Below, piece by piece: positions 56,361 through 64,000 of a stretch of DNA of 64,000 nt; position 1 is the stretch's first letter, and every line of letters starts with the position of its first letter. The notes beneath the pieces were generated by a model. It saw only the letters and a list, made by a program, of their open reading frames with translations. It did not search any database and was not told where the DNA came from. The stretch covers positions 1,178,001 to 1,242,000 of the forward strand of contig NZ_CP036150.1 of assembly GCF_008329965.1 (NCBI RefSeq), read 5' to 3'. The position numbers and the translations under genes are program-made. The stretch is from Oceanispirochaeta crateris (GTDB lineage: Bacteria > Spirochaetota > Spirochaetia > DSM-2461).

Positions 56361-57757
56361 AATTCCAAATTCTAGTAGTTGATGATGAAAAGAATATAAG
56401 ACTAGGGCTTTCAAAGGCGCTGGAACTCGACGGTTATGAAGTATTTGTAGCTGAAGATGGAAGCGAAGCCATGAAAATAATGGTCAAAGCAAACATTGAT
56501 CTGGTACTCACCGACCTGAGAATGCCAAAAGTATCGGGAGAGGAGTTACTAAAAAAATTATCCTCTGCCTATCCCACGGTTCCAGTCATCATTCTAACAG
56601 GTCATGGGACGGTTGAGAACGCTGTCAATGCCATGCGCGACGGAGCCTATGACTTCCTGACAAAACCTCTAAACCTGGATCGCCTATCTCTTTTAGTCAA
56701 AAGAGCCTTATCCTCCAGAGAAATGGTCTTGAAGCACAGAGAGCTTCAGGAAGAAATCAAGAAACTGGAAAATCGAAAAAATAAAACCAATTTCATTGGT
56801 AAAAGCAGCCAGATGCAACGGGTTTTTGATCTCATCCAACAGGTGGCCTCTACCAAAGCCTCAGTATTGATCACCGGCGAAAGCGGTGTTGGAAAAGAAC
56901 TGGTTGCCGATGCCATACATGAAAGCTCTCAAAGGGTCGATAAACCCTTCATAAAAGTTCACTGTGCGGCACTTTCTGAATCTCTATTAGAGAGTGAGCT
57001 TTTCGGACATGAGAAAGGTGCTTTTACAGGAGCGGCGCAACAGAGGAAAGGCCGTTTTGAAATGTCCGATGGAGGATCTATATTTCTGGATGAGATAGGA
57101 GAGATCAATCCATCAGTGCAGATAAAAATACTCCGAGTTTTACAGGAAAGAGAATTCGAACGGGTCGGAGGAAATCGTCCTATCTCCATAGATACGAGAA
57201 TCATTGCAGCAACAAACCGGGATCTGAAAAATGAAATCGCTGAAGGGAATTTCAGAGAGGATCTTTATTACAGACTCAATGTGGTCAATATACACATACC
57301 CCCTATCAGAGAACGGAAGGAAGACATTCCCCTTTTAGCCAGCGCTTTTTTGAAAGAGTTTTCAGAGGAAAACAATAAGGCCATTGAAGGAATTGACAAC
57401 AAAGCGGCAATGGCACTATACAATTATTCTTGGCCTGGTAATGTAAGAGAACTCCGGAATTGCATGGAAAGTGCAGTTGTGCTATCAAGAGGTCACTTTA
57501 TAATGCTACATGACCTTCCCCCAGATATTTCAGCTTCTGCAGAAGACAGCAGCTCTATTAGGATTCCCATGGGAACGACCATGGCGGAATCTGAAAAACT
57601 GATCATCCGATCTACCCTGAATTTTGCCGGTGGGAATAAGAGTAAGACTTCTGAGATTCTAGGTATTGGAAGAAAGACATTGCACAGGAAAATTCATGAT
57701 TACGGCCTTGAAGATGAATTCCTTAAAACATCAAAACAGGAGGCATCCGATGGATGA
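56357..57757 (+). CDS. Sigma-54-dependent response regulator (NtrC type)
   Basis: The 466 residues are in three parts: receiver with D53 in LTDLRMPK; AAA+ domain with GESGVGKELVAD, ESELFGHEKGAFTGA (contact with sigma-54) and GGSIFLDEIGEI; and a Fis-type helix-turn-helix at the C-terminus (NKSKTSEILGIGRKTLHRK). The GAFTGA loop is intact, so it can drive sigma-54 promoters. The start is TTG, inside the kinase stop (TTGA). The partner genes are not in the window; no clear -24/-12 promoter was noticed. Confidence 0.94.
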   Translation: MKFQILVVDDEKNIRLGLSKALELDGYEVFVAEDGSEAMKIMVKANIDLVLTDLRMPKVSGEELLKKLSSAYPTVPVIILTGHGTVENAVNAMRDGAYDFLTKPLNLDRLSLLVKRALSSREMVLKHRELQEEIKKLENRKNKTNFIGKSSQMQRVFDLIQQVASTKASVLITGESGVGKELVADAIHESSQRVDKPFIKVHCAALSESLLESELFGHEKGAFTGAAQQRKGRFEMSDGGSIFLDEIGEINPSVQIKILRVLQEREFERVGGNRPISIDTRIIAATNRDLKNEIAEGNFREDLYYRLNVVNIHIPPIRERKEDIPLLASAFLKEFSEENNKAIEGIDNKAAMALYNYSWPGNVRELRNCMESAVVLSRGHFIMLHDLPPDISASAEDSSSIRIPMGTTMAESEKLIIRSTLNFAGGNKSKTSEILGIGRKTLHRKIHDYGLEDEFLKTSKQEASDG

Positions 57758-58037
57758 CCGTAAAGCCATTAAAGAAATGTCGGCAGCGATGGCGGCAACA
57801 GATGATAAAGACTTGATTGAAGATTTTCTTATGAGTCTTCTAACAAAAAATGAAATCCATGAGGTGGCAACCCGCTGGGCTCTTGTTAAATTGATTAAAG
57901 CAGGCGTATCCCAGAGAAAGGTAGCTGAAACCCTAGGATTAAGCCTTTGTAAGATTACCAGAGGTTCAAAAGAGTTAAAAAAAGAAAATTCGTCTTTCCG
58001 TCTTATGATTGATCTTGAATCTCAATTGGATGCATGA
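57750..58037 (+). CDS. trpR: TrpR-family transcriptional repressor
   Basis: The 95-residue protein aligns with the Trp repressor. The helix-turn-helix reads AGVSQRKVAETLGLSLCKI and is followed by TRGSKEL, the TrpR hallmark ITRGS. TrpR binds tryptophan and represses aromatic amino acid genes. The start is ATG 57750, preceded by AGGAGG, and overlaps the NtrC-type stop by eight bases. No trp genes are in the window. The 3' end overlaps the convergent Nudix gene by 16 bases. Confidence 0.85.
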   Translation: MDDRKAIKEMSAAMAATDDKDLIEDFLMSLLTKNEIHEVATRWALVKLIKAGVSQRKVAETLGLSLCKITRGSKELKKENSSFRLMIDLESQLDA

Positions 58038-58516
58038 AAAACAAGGGATTTATCCACCATTTTTTCTTTATCAAAAATAAAGTATCCCGTAAAACGTTCG
58101 TTCTTCAGGGCTTGTGGAAGCCAATGCCTGTCATCTTCCCACATGTTCTCCCAGGGTATGTCTTTTATGGCACACCAGAATGGGCTCGCTTCATCTGTTT
58201 CGATCAGGCTGCCCTTAAAATCACGGCATAAATAGACAGTTCCTCTTAACTTTAAGCCATCCAAAAAATGGAAATAGAGATCACCAGAGAATATCAGATT
58301 CTCCGTATCCAGACCGACCTCTTCCTTTGTTTCCCGTATTGCGGCTTCAACCGCTGTTTCACCCTCTTCAATGTGTCCCCCGGGTGCATTGACCATGCCA
58401 GCTCCGAGTCCTGTCTTCTTGTGTATTAAAAGAACATTCTCTCCATCCAGAATATAGGTAATAACAGCTTTTTCGCTGGGAATCCATGTTGTCCAATCAA
58501 TATCTTTAACCTTCAT
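58022..58516 (-). CDS. MTH1-like Nudix hydrolase
   Basis: The Nudix box GGHIEEGETAVEAAIRETK is followed by EEVGL, the full pattern. The surroundings resemble MTH1/NUDT1, which sanitises oxidised purine nucleotides: KKTGLGAGMVNAPGG before the box, and the late motif PWENMWEDDRHWLPQAL with ERFTGYFIF. The 164-residue length is usual for the group. An oxidised dGTP or dATP substrate is an inference from this resemblance. Its start overlaps the end of the next minus-strand gene. Confidence 0.9.
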   Translation of the reverse strand: MKVKDIDWTTWIPSEKAVITYILDGENVLLIHKKTGLGAGMVNAPGGHIEEGETAVEAAIRETKEEVGLDTENLIFSGDLYFHFLDGLKLRGTVYLCRDFKGSLIETDEASPFWCAIKDIPWENMWEDDRHWLPQALKNERFTGYFIFDKEKMVDKSLVFHASN

Positions 58517-59855
58517 TTATACTATCCTTTACAGCTTTTTCTAGAAAAATAACAAGATCTCCCCGAGAGGATGTTGAATCTTTGGGTAAATCAAACATAA
58601 TTCTATAAGTTTCAATACTTTGTGGCTTGAAGGGAAGAATCCTTTGGTTCACCAAAGACTGAGAAATGGATGAAATAAGCTGATCCTGGTCATCCCGCCA
58701 TTGAAATATAACATCCAATTGATTCAAGCCTTCTGTACTCTTATTAGCAACTCTCACATCATAAAATATATAATTTCTGTCATATCCTTCTATCTGATTG
58801 ATCAAAAGGCTTTCCATATCGAGAAAGATACCATGAGGGAGGGGATCATTCATGTAGATCTCTTCCTTTTCCCATCTGGGTATTTCTTCTTCATAATATG
58901 CCTGTCTATTTTTGATACTGAAATACAGCTTGTCCATGTCTTCAGGATTTGTATTCAGATAAATAAACGATTGGAAACGATCGGTTTCACCTTTCCGCAG
59001 GGGAGCATCACCGGGACTAACAATTTCAATGGTCGCTATGGAATCAGCGGGATCAAAACCGGAAAGCATTAATTCCAACATGGCTAAATCACCATTTAGA
59101 GGCTCAATGTATCCTGCAACACTAATAGCCGGAACCCCGGCATTTGTTTCTCTGATGATCATAGACTCGGTCAATTGAATATTGAAGTCTTTTTTAAGGG
59201 GATCTGACTCGGATATACTAATACTTTTGGTGACCCAAGGTGGTTCTGTAGAAATTGCTAAACTGGAATCACTTTCTTCAGCCAGAGATAAGAATTGAAA
59301 TCTTTTTCGAATCTGAGGATACAAAGCGGCTCCCATAATGATAATTAACAGAAGAACAAGAGGAATCAACTTTTTGTTATTCTGCTTTCCCTGAAGCATG
59401 GAATTCAACTGTTTCAGTTCTTTCTGGAATTTTTTGGCTCCGCGATGTTCCGGTTCCAGTGTAAGTGCATCCCGTACTTCATGACCAGCTCGTCTGAGAT
59501 CTTTCTGGAGATAACCGTATTTAACGCTTCTGTTTAAGAACAGTTCGGCCAGATCTAAACGTATCTCATTATCCAGGGGAGAAAAGAGAAGGGCTCGTTC
59601 TGTTTCTACAATGGCATTGTCCCAGCGTTCGTTGCGTTTATACTCTGTGGCTCTACTCAGATGCCGTTCGATAAGCATATTGAGTTTTTCTTGATCATCC
59701 GGATTTAAATCATATTTTTCCTGTAAAGCCTCAAGATCCATTGGAGTCACAAGCTTCTTATCTTGCATATTGACAAGGTCTGTCAGGAAACTATTGAGAT
59801 TAGAACTGCTGTTCTCGGGATGCGGTCTTTTAGAATCCTTATTTACTTCGTCCAT
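58506..59855 (-). CDS. TPR-containing membrane protein
   Basis: The protein has an N-terminal cytoplasmic part with TPR-like helices (YKRNERWDNAIVETERALLF and the like), one membrane helix (LIPLVLLLIIIMGAALYP) near residue 170, and a periplasmic beta-rich domain ending in a FxxxDLPKDSTSSR region. The total is about 449 residues from the ATG at 59855. An in-frame ATG at 59909 would add 18 residues; neither has a clear ribosome binding site. The family is not recognised. It overlaps the Nudix gene by 11 bases, so both are co-transcribed. Confidence 0.7.
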   Translation of the reverse strand: MDEVNKDSKRPHPENSSSNLNSFLTDLVNMQDKKLVTPMDLEALQEKYDLNPDDQEKLNMLIERHLSRATEYKRNERWDNAIVETERALLFSPLDNEIRLDLAELFLNRSVKYGYLQKDLRRAGHEVRDALTLEPEHRGAKKFQKELKQLNSMLQGKQNNKKLIPLVLLLIIIMGAALYPQIRKRFQFLSLAEESDSSLAISTEPPWVTKSISISESDPLKKDFNIQLTESMIIRETNAGVPAISVAGYIEPLNGDLAMLELMLSGFDPADSIATIEIVSPGDAPLRKGETDRFQSFIYLNTNPEDMDKLYFSIKNRQAYYEEEIPRWEKEEIYMNDPLPHGIFLDMESLLINQIEGYDRNYIFYDVRVANKSTEGLNQLDVIFQWRDDQDQLISSISQSLVNQRILPFKPQSIETYRIMFDLPKDSTSSRGDLVIFLEKAVKDSINEG

Positions 59856-59954
59856 GCTGATCTGTATTCTAGCAAAATGATTAAAGCTTTGACTACAGCC
59901 AACCGACATTGATGGAGGGTAGATCTGTTAAAATTCAGGAGTGTGTTACCAATT

Positions 59955-60869
59955 ATGAAGTTTTCTGTATTCTGTTCAGAAAGTATAAAATCCCAACTGA
60001 CTTCATTACGTCTATCCCTCGATGATTATTACATTGAGTACCAGACAGTCCTATTTGATAAAACAGAAACAATAAGTAACGCAATGCCCCACCTGATACA
60101 AGCCTTAAGGTCCTCTTCTTTTTATCTTCTTATACCTTCAACAGAAGACCTAGATTCACAGTGGCTGTCTTTTGTCGTTGGATATGGTCAGATGAATACA
60201 AAAAATACAATTTTCTTATACCAGGATGATTTTCCATCCAATTGGTTGTCAGAGTTTCCATTAGCAAAAGATATACCATCTCTTAGAACTATACTGAACA
60301 GCCACTTACCTCAATGGAATGATCAAATGAAAAAAAATCTGGCATTGTCCACACTCAAGGAGAGATTGAAAGAGCATACACACCAGGATTTTGTAAGAAC
60401 CGTTATTGAAGGAGACCGTTTTATGACTGCTGTGTTCCTTGATGCCGGATTTGAAGTCAATAAGCTCTCCGCTGATCAGGTGACCCTGCTGTGTGCAGCT
60501 GCGAGAAGGGGTCATAACTCCATCGTAAAAATTCTATTTGAAGCAGGAGCAGATATAAATCAGGTCAGTAAAGATAGAAACAATACACCTTTAATGGATG
60601 CTGCTTCCGAAGGACATGTTGAATTAGTTCGTTTTTTTATAGACAATGGAGCAGAGCTTGAGATTAAAAGTAAAAGCGGTCAAACAGCCTTGGTTCTGGC
60701 GTCAGGAAACGGTCAGATCGACTGTGCGGAAATCCTGATTAATGCTGGTGCAAATTGCGATGAGAAGGATTCCATGGGTCTCTCTGCCCGCAAATATGCC
60801 CAGCTGTATCAGGTAGAAAACCTTTTGAAACTTATGCCTCCGGCTCCGATACAGGAGAACCAACAGTGA
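59955..60869 (+). CDS. Protein with TIR-like N-terminal region and ankyrin repeats
   Basis: Residues ~1-115 have the layout of a TIR or SLOG-like Rossmann domain (FSVFCSESIKSQL, then SSFYLLIPSTEDLDSQWLS and NTIFLYQDD), though this is a remote resemblance. From residue ~165 there are about four ankyrin repeats, for example DRNNTPLMDAASEGHVELV and KSGQTALVLASGNGQ. The combination suggests a sensor or interaction module. The start is uncertain: ATG 59955 has AGGAG 13 bases upstream; GTG 59943 follows the same site by one base. The stop overlaps the next gene's GTG (GTGA). Confidence 0.65.
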   Translation: MKFSVFCSESIKSQLTSLRLSLDDYYIEYQTVLFDKTETISNAMPHLIQALRSSSFYLLIPSTEDLDSQWLSFVVGYGQMNTKNTIFLYQDDFPSNWLSEFPLAKDIPSLRTILNSHLPQWNDQMKKNLALSTLKERLKEHTHQDFVRTVIEGDRFMTAVFLDAGFEVNKLSADQVTLLCAAARRGHNSIVKILFEAGADINQVSKDRNNTPLMDAASEGHVELVRFFIDNGAELEIKSKSGQTALVLASGNGQIDCAEILINAGANCDEKDSMGLSARKYAQLYQVENLLKLMPPAPIQENQQ

Positions 60870-61558
60870 AACACATATTTTACATTAAATGGAAAGAGAA
60901 TAGTTTAGTTTTGAATGAATGTAATGCTCAGAATCTTATTGAAAACCTGAGTGAAGAAAACATTGAACTGGCATACGGTGAATCTGTCACAGATCAAGAT
61001 CTGGATCTGATTAAAACAGAATTAAAAATAGATATTGAAAATGCCGTCAACAGATGGATCAACGACTCAAGATTCTTTGTTCATCTCCTCATGTCTACTG
61101 GAGTATTCCTAGTCTCTTATTATTTCCTCTCTTATGTTGTAAGAGATCCGATTCCCCTGGTGGATGAAATAGTCCTGTCCCTTCTTATGGCTGGACTCTC
61201 ATGGTATAGGTTAAAAAACCAACAATATAAGACAGATAAGGTTATTCATAAAAAAATTGAAATGGAACAGTACCTTTCTGATATTCCCTACGTAAAGAAT
61301 GATTTTATTGTACAAGTAGAGCTATACCTTGAAAAACTGTCTTCAATGGGCATAGAAGAACAAAAAAGTCTATTCGACTCCGGTGCCGTTCCCGTATTCT
61401 TTACTTCTAGTAAGAAAGATTTGATAAAATTGTTGCGTCTTCTGGAAAAATTTGGCAGCAAAAATCCCTTCTCAAAAGAAAAAAGACTCCCCCCCGAAAT
61501 CAATGAATTAAAAAAACAGATGCGTTCCTTCCTAAAATATCATTCATCTATGGTTTGA
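60866..61558 (+). CDS. Two-span membrane protein, partner of the ankyrin protein
   Basis: The 230-residue protein has an N-terminal soluble part, two membrane helices (HLLMSTGVFLVSYYFLSYVV and a second around IVLSLLMAGLSWYRL) and a basic, helical C-terminal part. No catalytic motif is recognised. It starts with GTG inside the ankyrin gene stop (GTGA overlap), so translation is coupled. Its 3' end overlaps the convergent UPF0164 gene by 19 bases. The function is unknown; being paired with a TIR-like/ankyrin gene is the main clue. Confidence 0.65.
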   Translation: MKHIFYIKWKENSLVLNECNAQNLIENLSEENIELAYGESVTDQDLDLIKTELKIDIENAVNRWINDSRFFVHLLMSTGVFLVSYYFLSYVVRDPIPLVDEIVLSLLMAGLSWYRLKNQQYKTDKVIHKKIEMEQYLSDIPYVKNDFIVQVELYLEKLSSMGIEEQKSLFDSGAVPVFFTSSKKDLIKLLRLLEKFGSKNPFSKEKRLPPEINELKKQMRSFLKYHSSMV

Positions 61559-62796
61559 TTTTCTTGGATAATCTGATTCAATTCCTGAGTTTTTCTGGCA
61601 GTTTCAATCATTTCTGTAGCGGGAGTAAACTCAGGACGAACGGTTAAACTCTCTTCCCACAGAGAGATTGCCTTACTAATATCACCATTTGCATACTCCT
61701 CCAAACCCTGTAAATAGAGCAATTGGGCACGTTCAACTCGGCTCATTCTTCCAAAGTCGCCCAAATTCAGTTTTAGAGCAAGGCTGAAACGGTCGAGAGT
61801 ATTTACCTGAGTTGTGAGATCCAGAGTATAGTTAGCTGTCAAACTGAAACGCTCCATATCCAATGAAGATCCTAGACTAAAGCGGGGAAGACCTGTTTTA
61901 AGCATAAAACCCGACTGAACCGATAAAAAATTGGTGATACTCAAATCAAGACCAGCCGCATAGTAGACAGACTCAGAAGGTGTGCCATCAAGATTGAAAG
62001 GAATATTGACATCAAAGGCCCATGTCATAGGCCTCAAGGGAGAATAGGCAATTCCGGTTGAGACCATGGTGGGGAGAGGATCAGGATCCCTGATAAACTC
62101 TGTTCCTAAATTTTTTAAAACAAGGCCAAAAGCAAAATTTTTATCCCTGGAACTGAAAAACTTTAAAACATTGAATTTGGATTGTATTCCAAGGTCTACC
62201 ATCATAGCAAAGGCTGACTGGTCGGGAGCAATAGAGTAGGGAACACCCCGGTAAGCCATCTTAAAGTTTGCACCAACAGCAATACCATGATAATAATAAT
62301 CATCAAGAAAGGTGTAAGCTATGTTAAAAGTAGTGACTGTTTCTGTATAATACCCGGAAGAAAAACTTCCATCTTCATTTTTGGCACGATCACCCCAATC
62401 GTCAATTCCCGTAAATGGAAGATATAGGAATTTCCCTCCGATGCCAATACCGAAATTATCCCAGCGGGATGTGTAGGTCACACTCTCAAGGTTTGTATCT
62501 GCAATCCAGTTATTATGAAAAAAAGTCAACTCGGAATTTTTTATGAAAGAACTTCCAGCAGGATTGGCATCTAGAAATCCAGAATCCACACTCATGGCTG
62601 TAAAAGCGGTTCCCATGCCTTCATATTTACCTCCTCCCGGTATCAAAAGAGTTAAAAAGGAGTTCATTCCGGCATCAGGATCAATACCAAAAAGATTACT
62701 AACATTAGCATAGGTTGACGCAGCTGCATCACCAGCTGAAGCCTTTGAGATCATGATAAATAACAAGAGAAGCACTATGCTTTTTTTCATCCACAT
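61540..62796 (-). CDS. UPF0164-type outer-membrane beta-barrel protein
   Basis: The 418-residue protein has a signal peptide (KSIVLLLLFIMISKASAG) and a beta-barrel pattern of alternating strands, such as FGIGIGGKFLYLPF and NFAFGLVLKNLGTEF, typical of the UPF0164/PorV-like group in spirochaetes (for example the treponemal FadL-like proteins). The early segment GKYEGMGTAFTAMSVDS with ANPAG is characteristic. A short TPR unit (QGLEEYANGDISKAISLWEE) ends the chain. The ATG at 62796 has AAGG eight bases upstream. The proposed role is transport of hydrophobic compounds. Confidence 0.85.
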   Translation of the reverse strand: MWMKKSIVLLLLFIMISKASAGDAAASTYANVSNLFGIDPDAGMNSFLTLLIPGGGKYEGMGTAFTAMSVDSGFLDANPAGSSFIKNSELTFFHNNWIADTNLESVTYTSRWDNFGIGIGGKFLYLPFTGIDDWGDRAKNEDGSFSSGYYTETVTTFNIAYTFLDDYYYHGIAVGANFKMAYRGVPYSIAPDQSAFAMMVDLGIQSKFNVLKFFSSRDKNFAFGLVLKNLGTEFIRDPDPLPTMVSTGIAYSPLRPMTWAFDVNIPFNLDGTPSESVYYAAGLDLSITNFLSVQSGFMLKTGLPRFSLGSSLDMERFSLTANYTLDLTTQVNTLDRFSLALKLNLGDFGRMSRVERAQLLYLQGLEEYANGDISKAISLWEESLTVRPEFTPATEMIETARKTQELNQIIQENQTIDE

Positions 62797-62902
62797 ATAA
62801 TATACCTTTGATTGGTGCTTTTATCCAGATTCTTTCCTATGTTGCCGATAATGTTATAAGATGAAGTGACTGTTGTTAATTTCGGTTATCTGAAGGGTTT
62901 AC

Positions 62903-64000
62903 TTGACTGCTATAAATAAGAAGAGATGTCTTACAATTTCTATATTTTTCCTCATTTTATTCTTTCTGCCAGCTCAGGAGAGCGATTTACGCATCGGACA
63001 GAAGTATAAAGAAGCAGATCGATTGATAGAAAACTATGATTATAATGGTGCTATAAACCTTCTTGTTGAGATTGTGAAAGAGAATCCAGAAGAAATGGAT
63101 AAAGCACAAAAGATGATTCAGGAGATTCGAAAGAAAAAAGAAGAGTTTAATGCTAAATATGAAGAACTGATTCGGATTCTCTTCGAAGAAAATGATTATC
63201 AGAAAGGTCTGGAAATCATTGAAGAACTGGAAGAACTGGATAAAAATCCTAACGATGCAACCGCCGAATCTCTCACAGACGCCAGAATCAGTGCTGAGTT
63301 GATCTATTTCAGATTGCTTTTTAACGATCTCATGGATAGAGCTCTTGTTCAGATAGAGAACAATAACTTTGATTCTGCTGTTACAATTTATATAACAGGC
63401 TTTCAGCTTCATAAAAGAACATATGATGAGAGAAACTATGGGGAGGTCATCAAAGGACCCGTTGATTCTGAGCTCTCACTCCTTTTAAGTTCTCTCGATG
63501 AATTTGTCTCCTCCTACAACAAACTGGATTCGTACTCACCAGAGTCAATGGTGTCGTCGGTTGAACAGAATAGAATCATCCATGACTCGATGCTGAATGA
63601 CTTTAGTCTTTTTACAAGCCTTAGAAATAATATATGGAAGGCTGGATACGTTTTTGAAGAACAGAATAAACTTCTAAGCAGAATCAGTGATGAGTTTAAG
63701 GAAGACTTCTTTTTGAGTTTTGCCAATAGAATTGTCTTTGGAAGGCTTGATAACAGATTTCAAGAGGGCATTGTTCTGGCCATGGATCAATTCTGGCAAG
63801 ATAAAATTACCCTCATTCAAGAAGAATACATTAGGAAAACTGACGAACTTATCACCAGCGCTGAGACCTTTTTTGACAGAGCATCCTGGCTGCAGGCTCA
63901 GGAAAGCTTCGACGAAGCCGAATATTGGGCTGAAAAAGGAATCCAGCTCAGCTCTCTTTGGTCGGGTCGTATAAATCTTGATACCAACTACAAAGTTTAC
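62903..64000 (+). CDS. Secreted TPR/coiled-coil protein (3' end outside window)
   Basis: The reading frame runs from a TTG at 62903 to the right edge without a stop, 366 codons in the window. AAGGG lies five bases before the TTG. A signal peptide (ISIFFLILFFLPAQES) is followed by helical, charge-rich sequence with TPR-like units, for example DYNGAINLLVEIVKENP and DYQKGLEIIEELEEL, and later WLQAQESFDEAEYWAE. It is divergent from the UPF0164 gene; similar TPR proteins accompany outer-membrane proteins in treponemes. The rest lies outside the window. Confidence 0.8.
   Translation, partial: MTAINKKRCLTISIFFLILFFLPAQESDLRIGQKYKEADRLIENYDYNGAINLLVEIVKENPEEMDKAQKMIQEIRKKKEEFNAKYEELIRILFEENDYQKGLEIIEELEELDKNPNDATAESLTDARISAELIYFRLLFNDLMDRALVQIENNNFDSAVTIYITGFQLHKRTYDERNYGEVIKGPVDSELSLLLSSLDEFVSSYNKLDSYSPESMVSSVEQNRIIHDSMLNDFSLFTSLRNNIWKAGYVFEEQNKLLSRISDEFKEDFFLSFANRIVFGRLDNRFQEGIVLAMDQFWQDKITLIQEEYIRKTDELITSAETFFDRASWLQAQESFDEAEYWAEKGIQLSSLWSGRINLDTNYKVY

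Noticed and set aside
62987-63412. Minus-strand open frame of 141 codons near the right edge
   Set aside because: The real gene is the plus-strand reading frame from 62903 to the edge, with a signal peptide and ribosome binding site. The minus frame is Phe/Ile-rich because it is its complement.

Overview
The window is a gene-dense chromosomal stretch, roughly 40% G+C by eye, from a spirochaete. The evidence is the combination of genes. There is an outer-membrane protein of the UPF0164 type known from treponemes. Two elongation factor G paralogues sit next to each other, one resembling the spirochaetal EF-G2. There is a chemotaxis operon and many secreted proteins found mainly in spirochaetes. 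A free-living or commensal member of the Spirochaetales is most likely; the exact genus cannot be read from the sequence. Most genes are tightly packed with ATGA or GTGA overlaps, and several use TTG or GTG starts.

Layout, positions 1-23520. The left edge holds the 3' part of a very large surface protein with about eight FlgD/Ig-like repeats and an OmpA-like end, overlapped by the 23S rRNA methyltransferase rlmKL. A small membrane peptide and an unrecognised 588-residue protein follow. Next is a chemotaxis operon (Hpt protein, cheD, cheY, STAS protein, cheA, cheR, cheB, and a coiled-coil protein with MCP-like and CheZ-like motifs). It contains no cheW and no receptor. A stand-alone Cas2-like gene then overlaps prfB, whose mRNA carries a textbook +1 programmed frameshift site. 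After prfB come a response regulator, a PEGA protein, ftsY, a secreted YD-repeat-like protein and a LolCDE-type lipoprotein exporter.

Positions 23521-46197. clpC and a large TPR protein lead to a group on the minus strand: a nucleoside kinase-like protein, tRNA-Asn, a radical SAM enzyme of the AmmeMemoRadiSam type, metK, a receiver protein and a secreted protein. mfd, trmB, citrate synthase and a polysaccharide deacetylase are on the plus strand. Two EF-G paralogues follow on the minus strand, separated by a terminator.

Positions 46198-64000. A B12-dependent ribonucleotide reductase, a HIT protein and a secreted protein precede four identical tandem tRNA-Val(UAC) genes. Then comes an adenine-specific DNA methyltransferase fused into an operon with murG, cvpA, holB, an NtrB-like kinase, an NtrC-like regulator and trpR. 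A MTH1-like Nudix hydrolase and a TPR membrane protein lie on the minus strand. A possible TIR-like/ankyrin protein with a membrane partner follows, then the UPF0164 protein and the start of a secreted protein that runs off the right edge.

Promoters of the sigma-70 type (TTGACA-N17-TATAAT) are easy to recognise in the few real intergenic gaps. In several of them the -10 box ends only six bases before the start codon, which suggests leaderless mRNAs. The most notable items are the orphan Cas2-like gene coupled to prfB, the duplicated MCP/CheZ-like protein of the chemotaxis operon, the tandem MshEN-like motifs inside CheA, the TIR-like/ankyrin plus membrane protein pair, and the set of candidate leaderless genes. 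All functions are inferred from sequence motifs read by eye; no database search was run.
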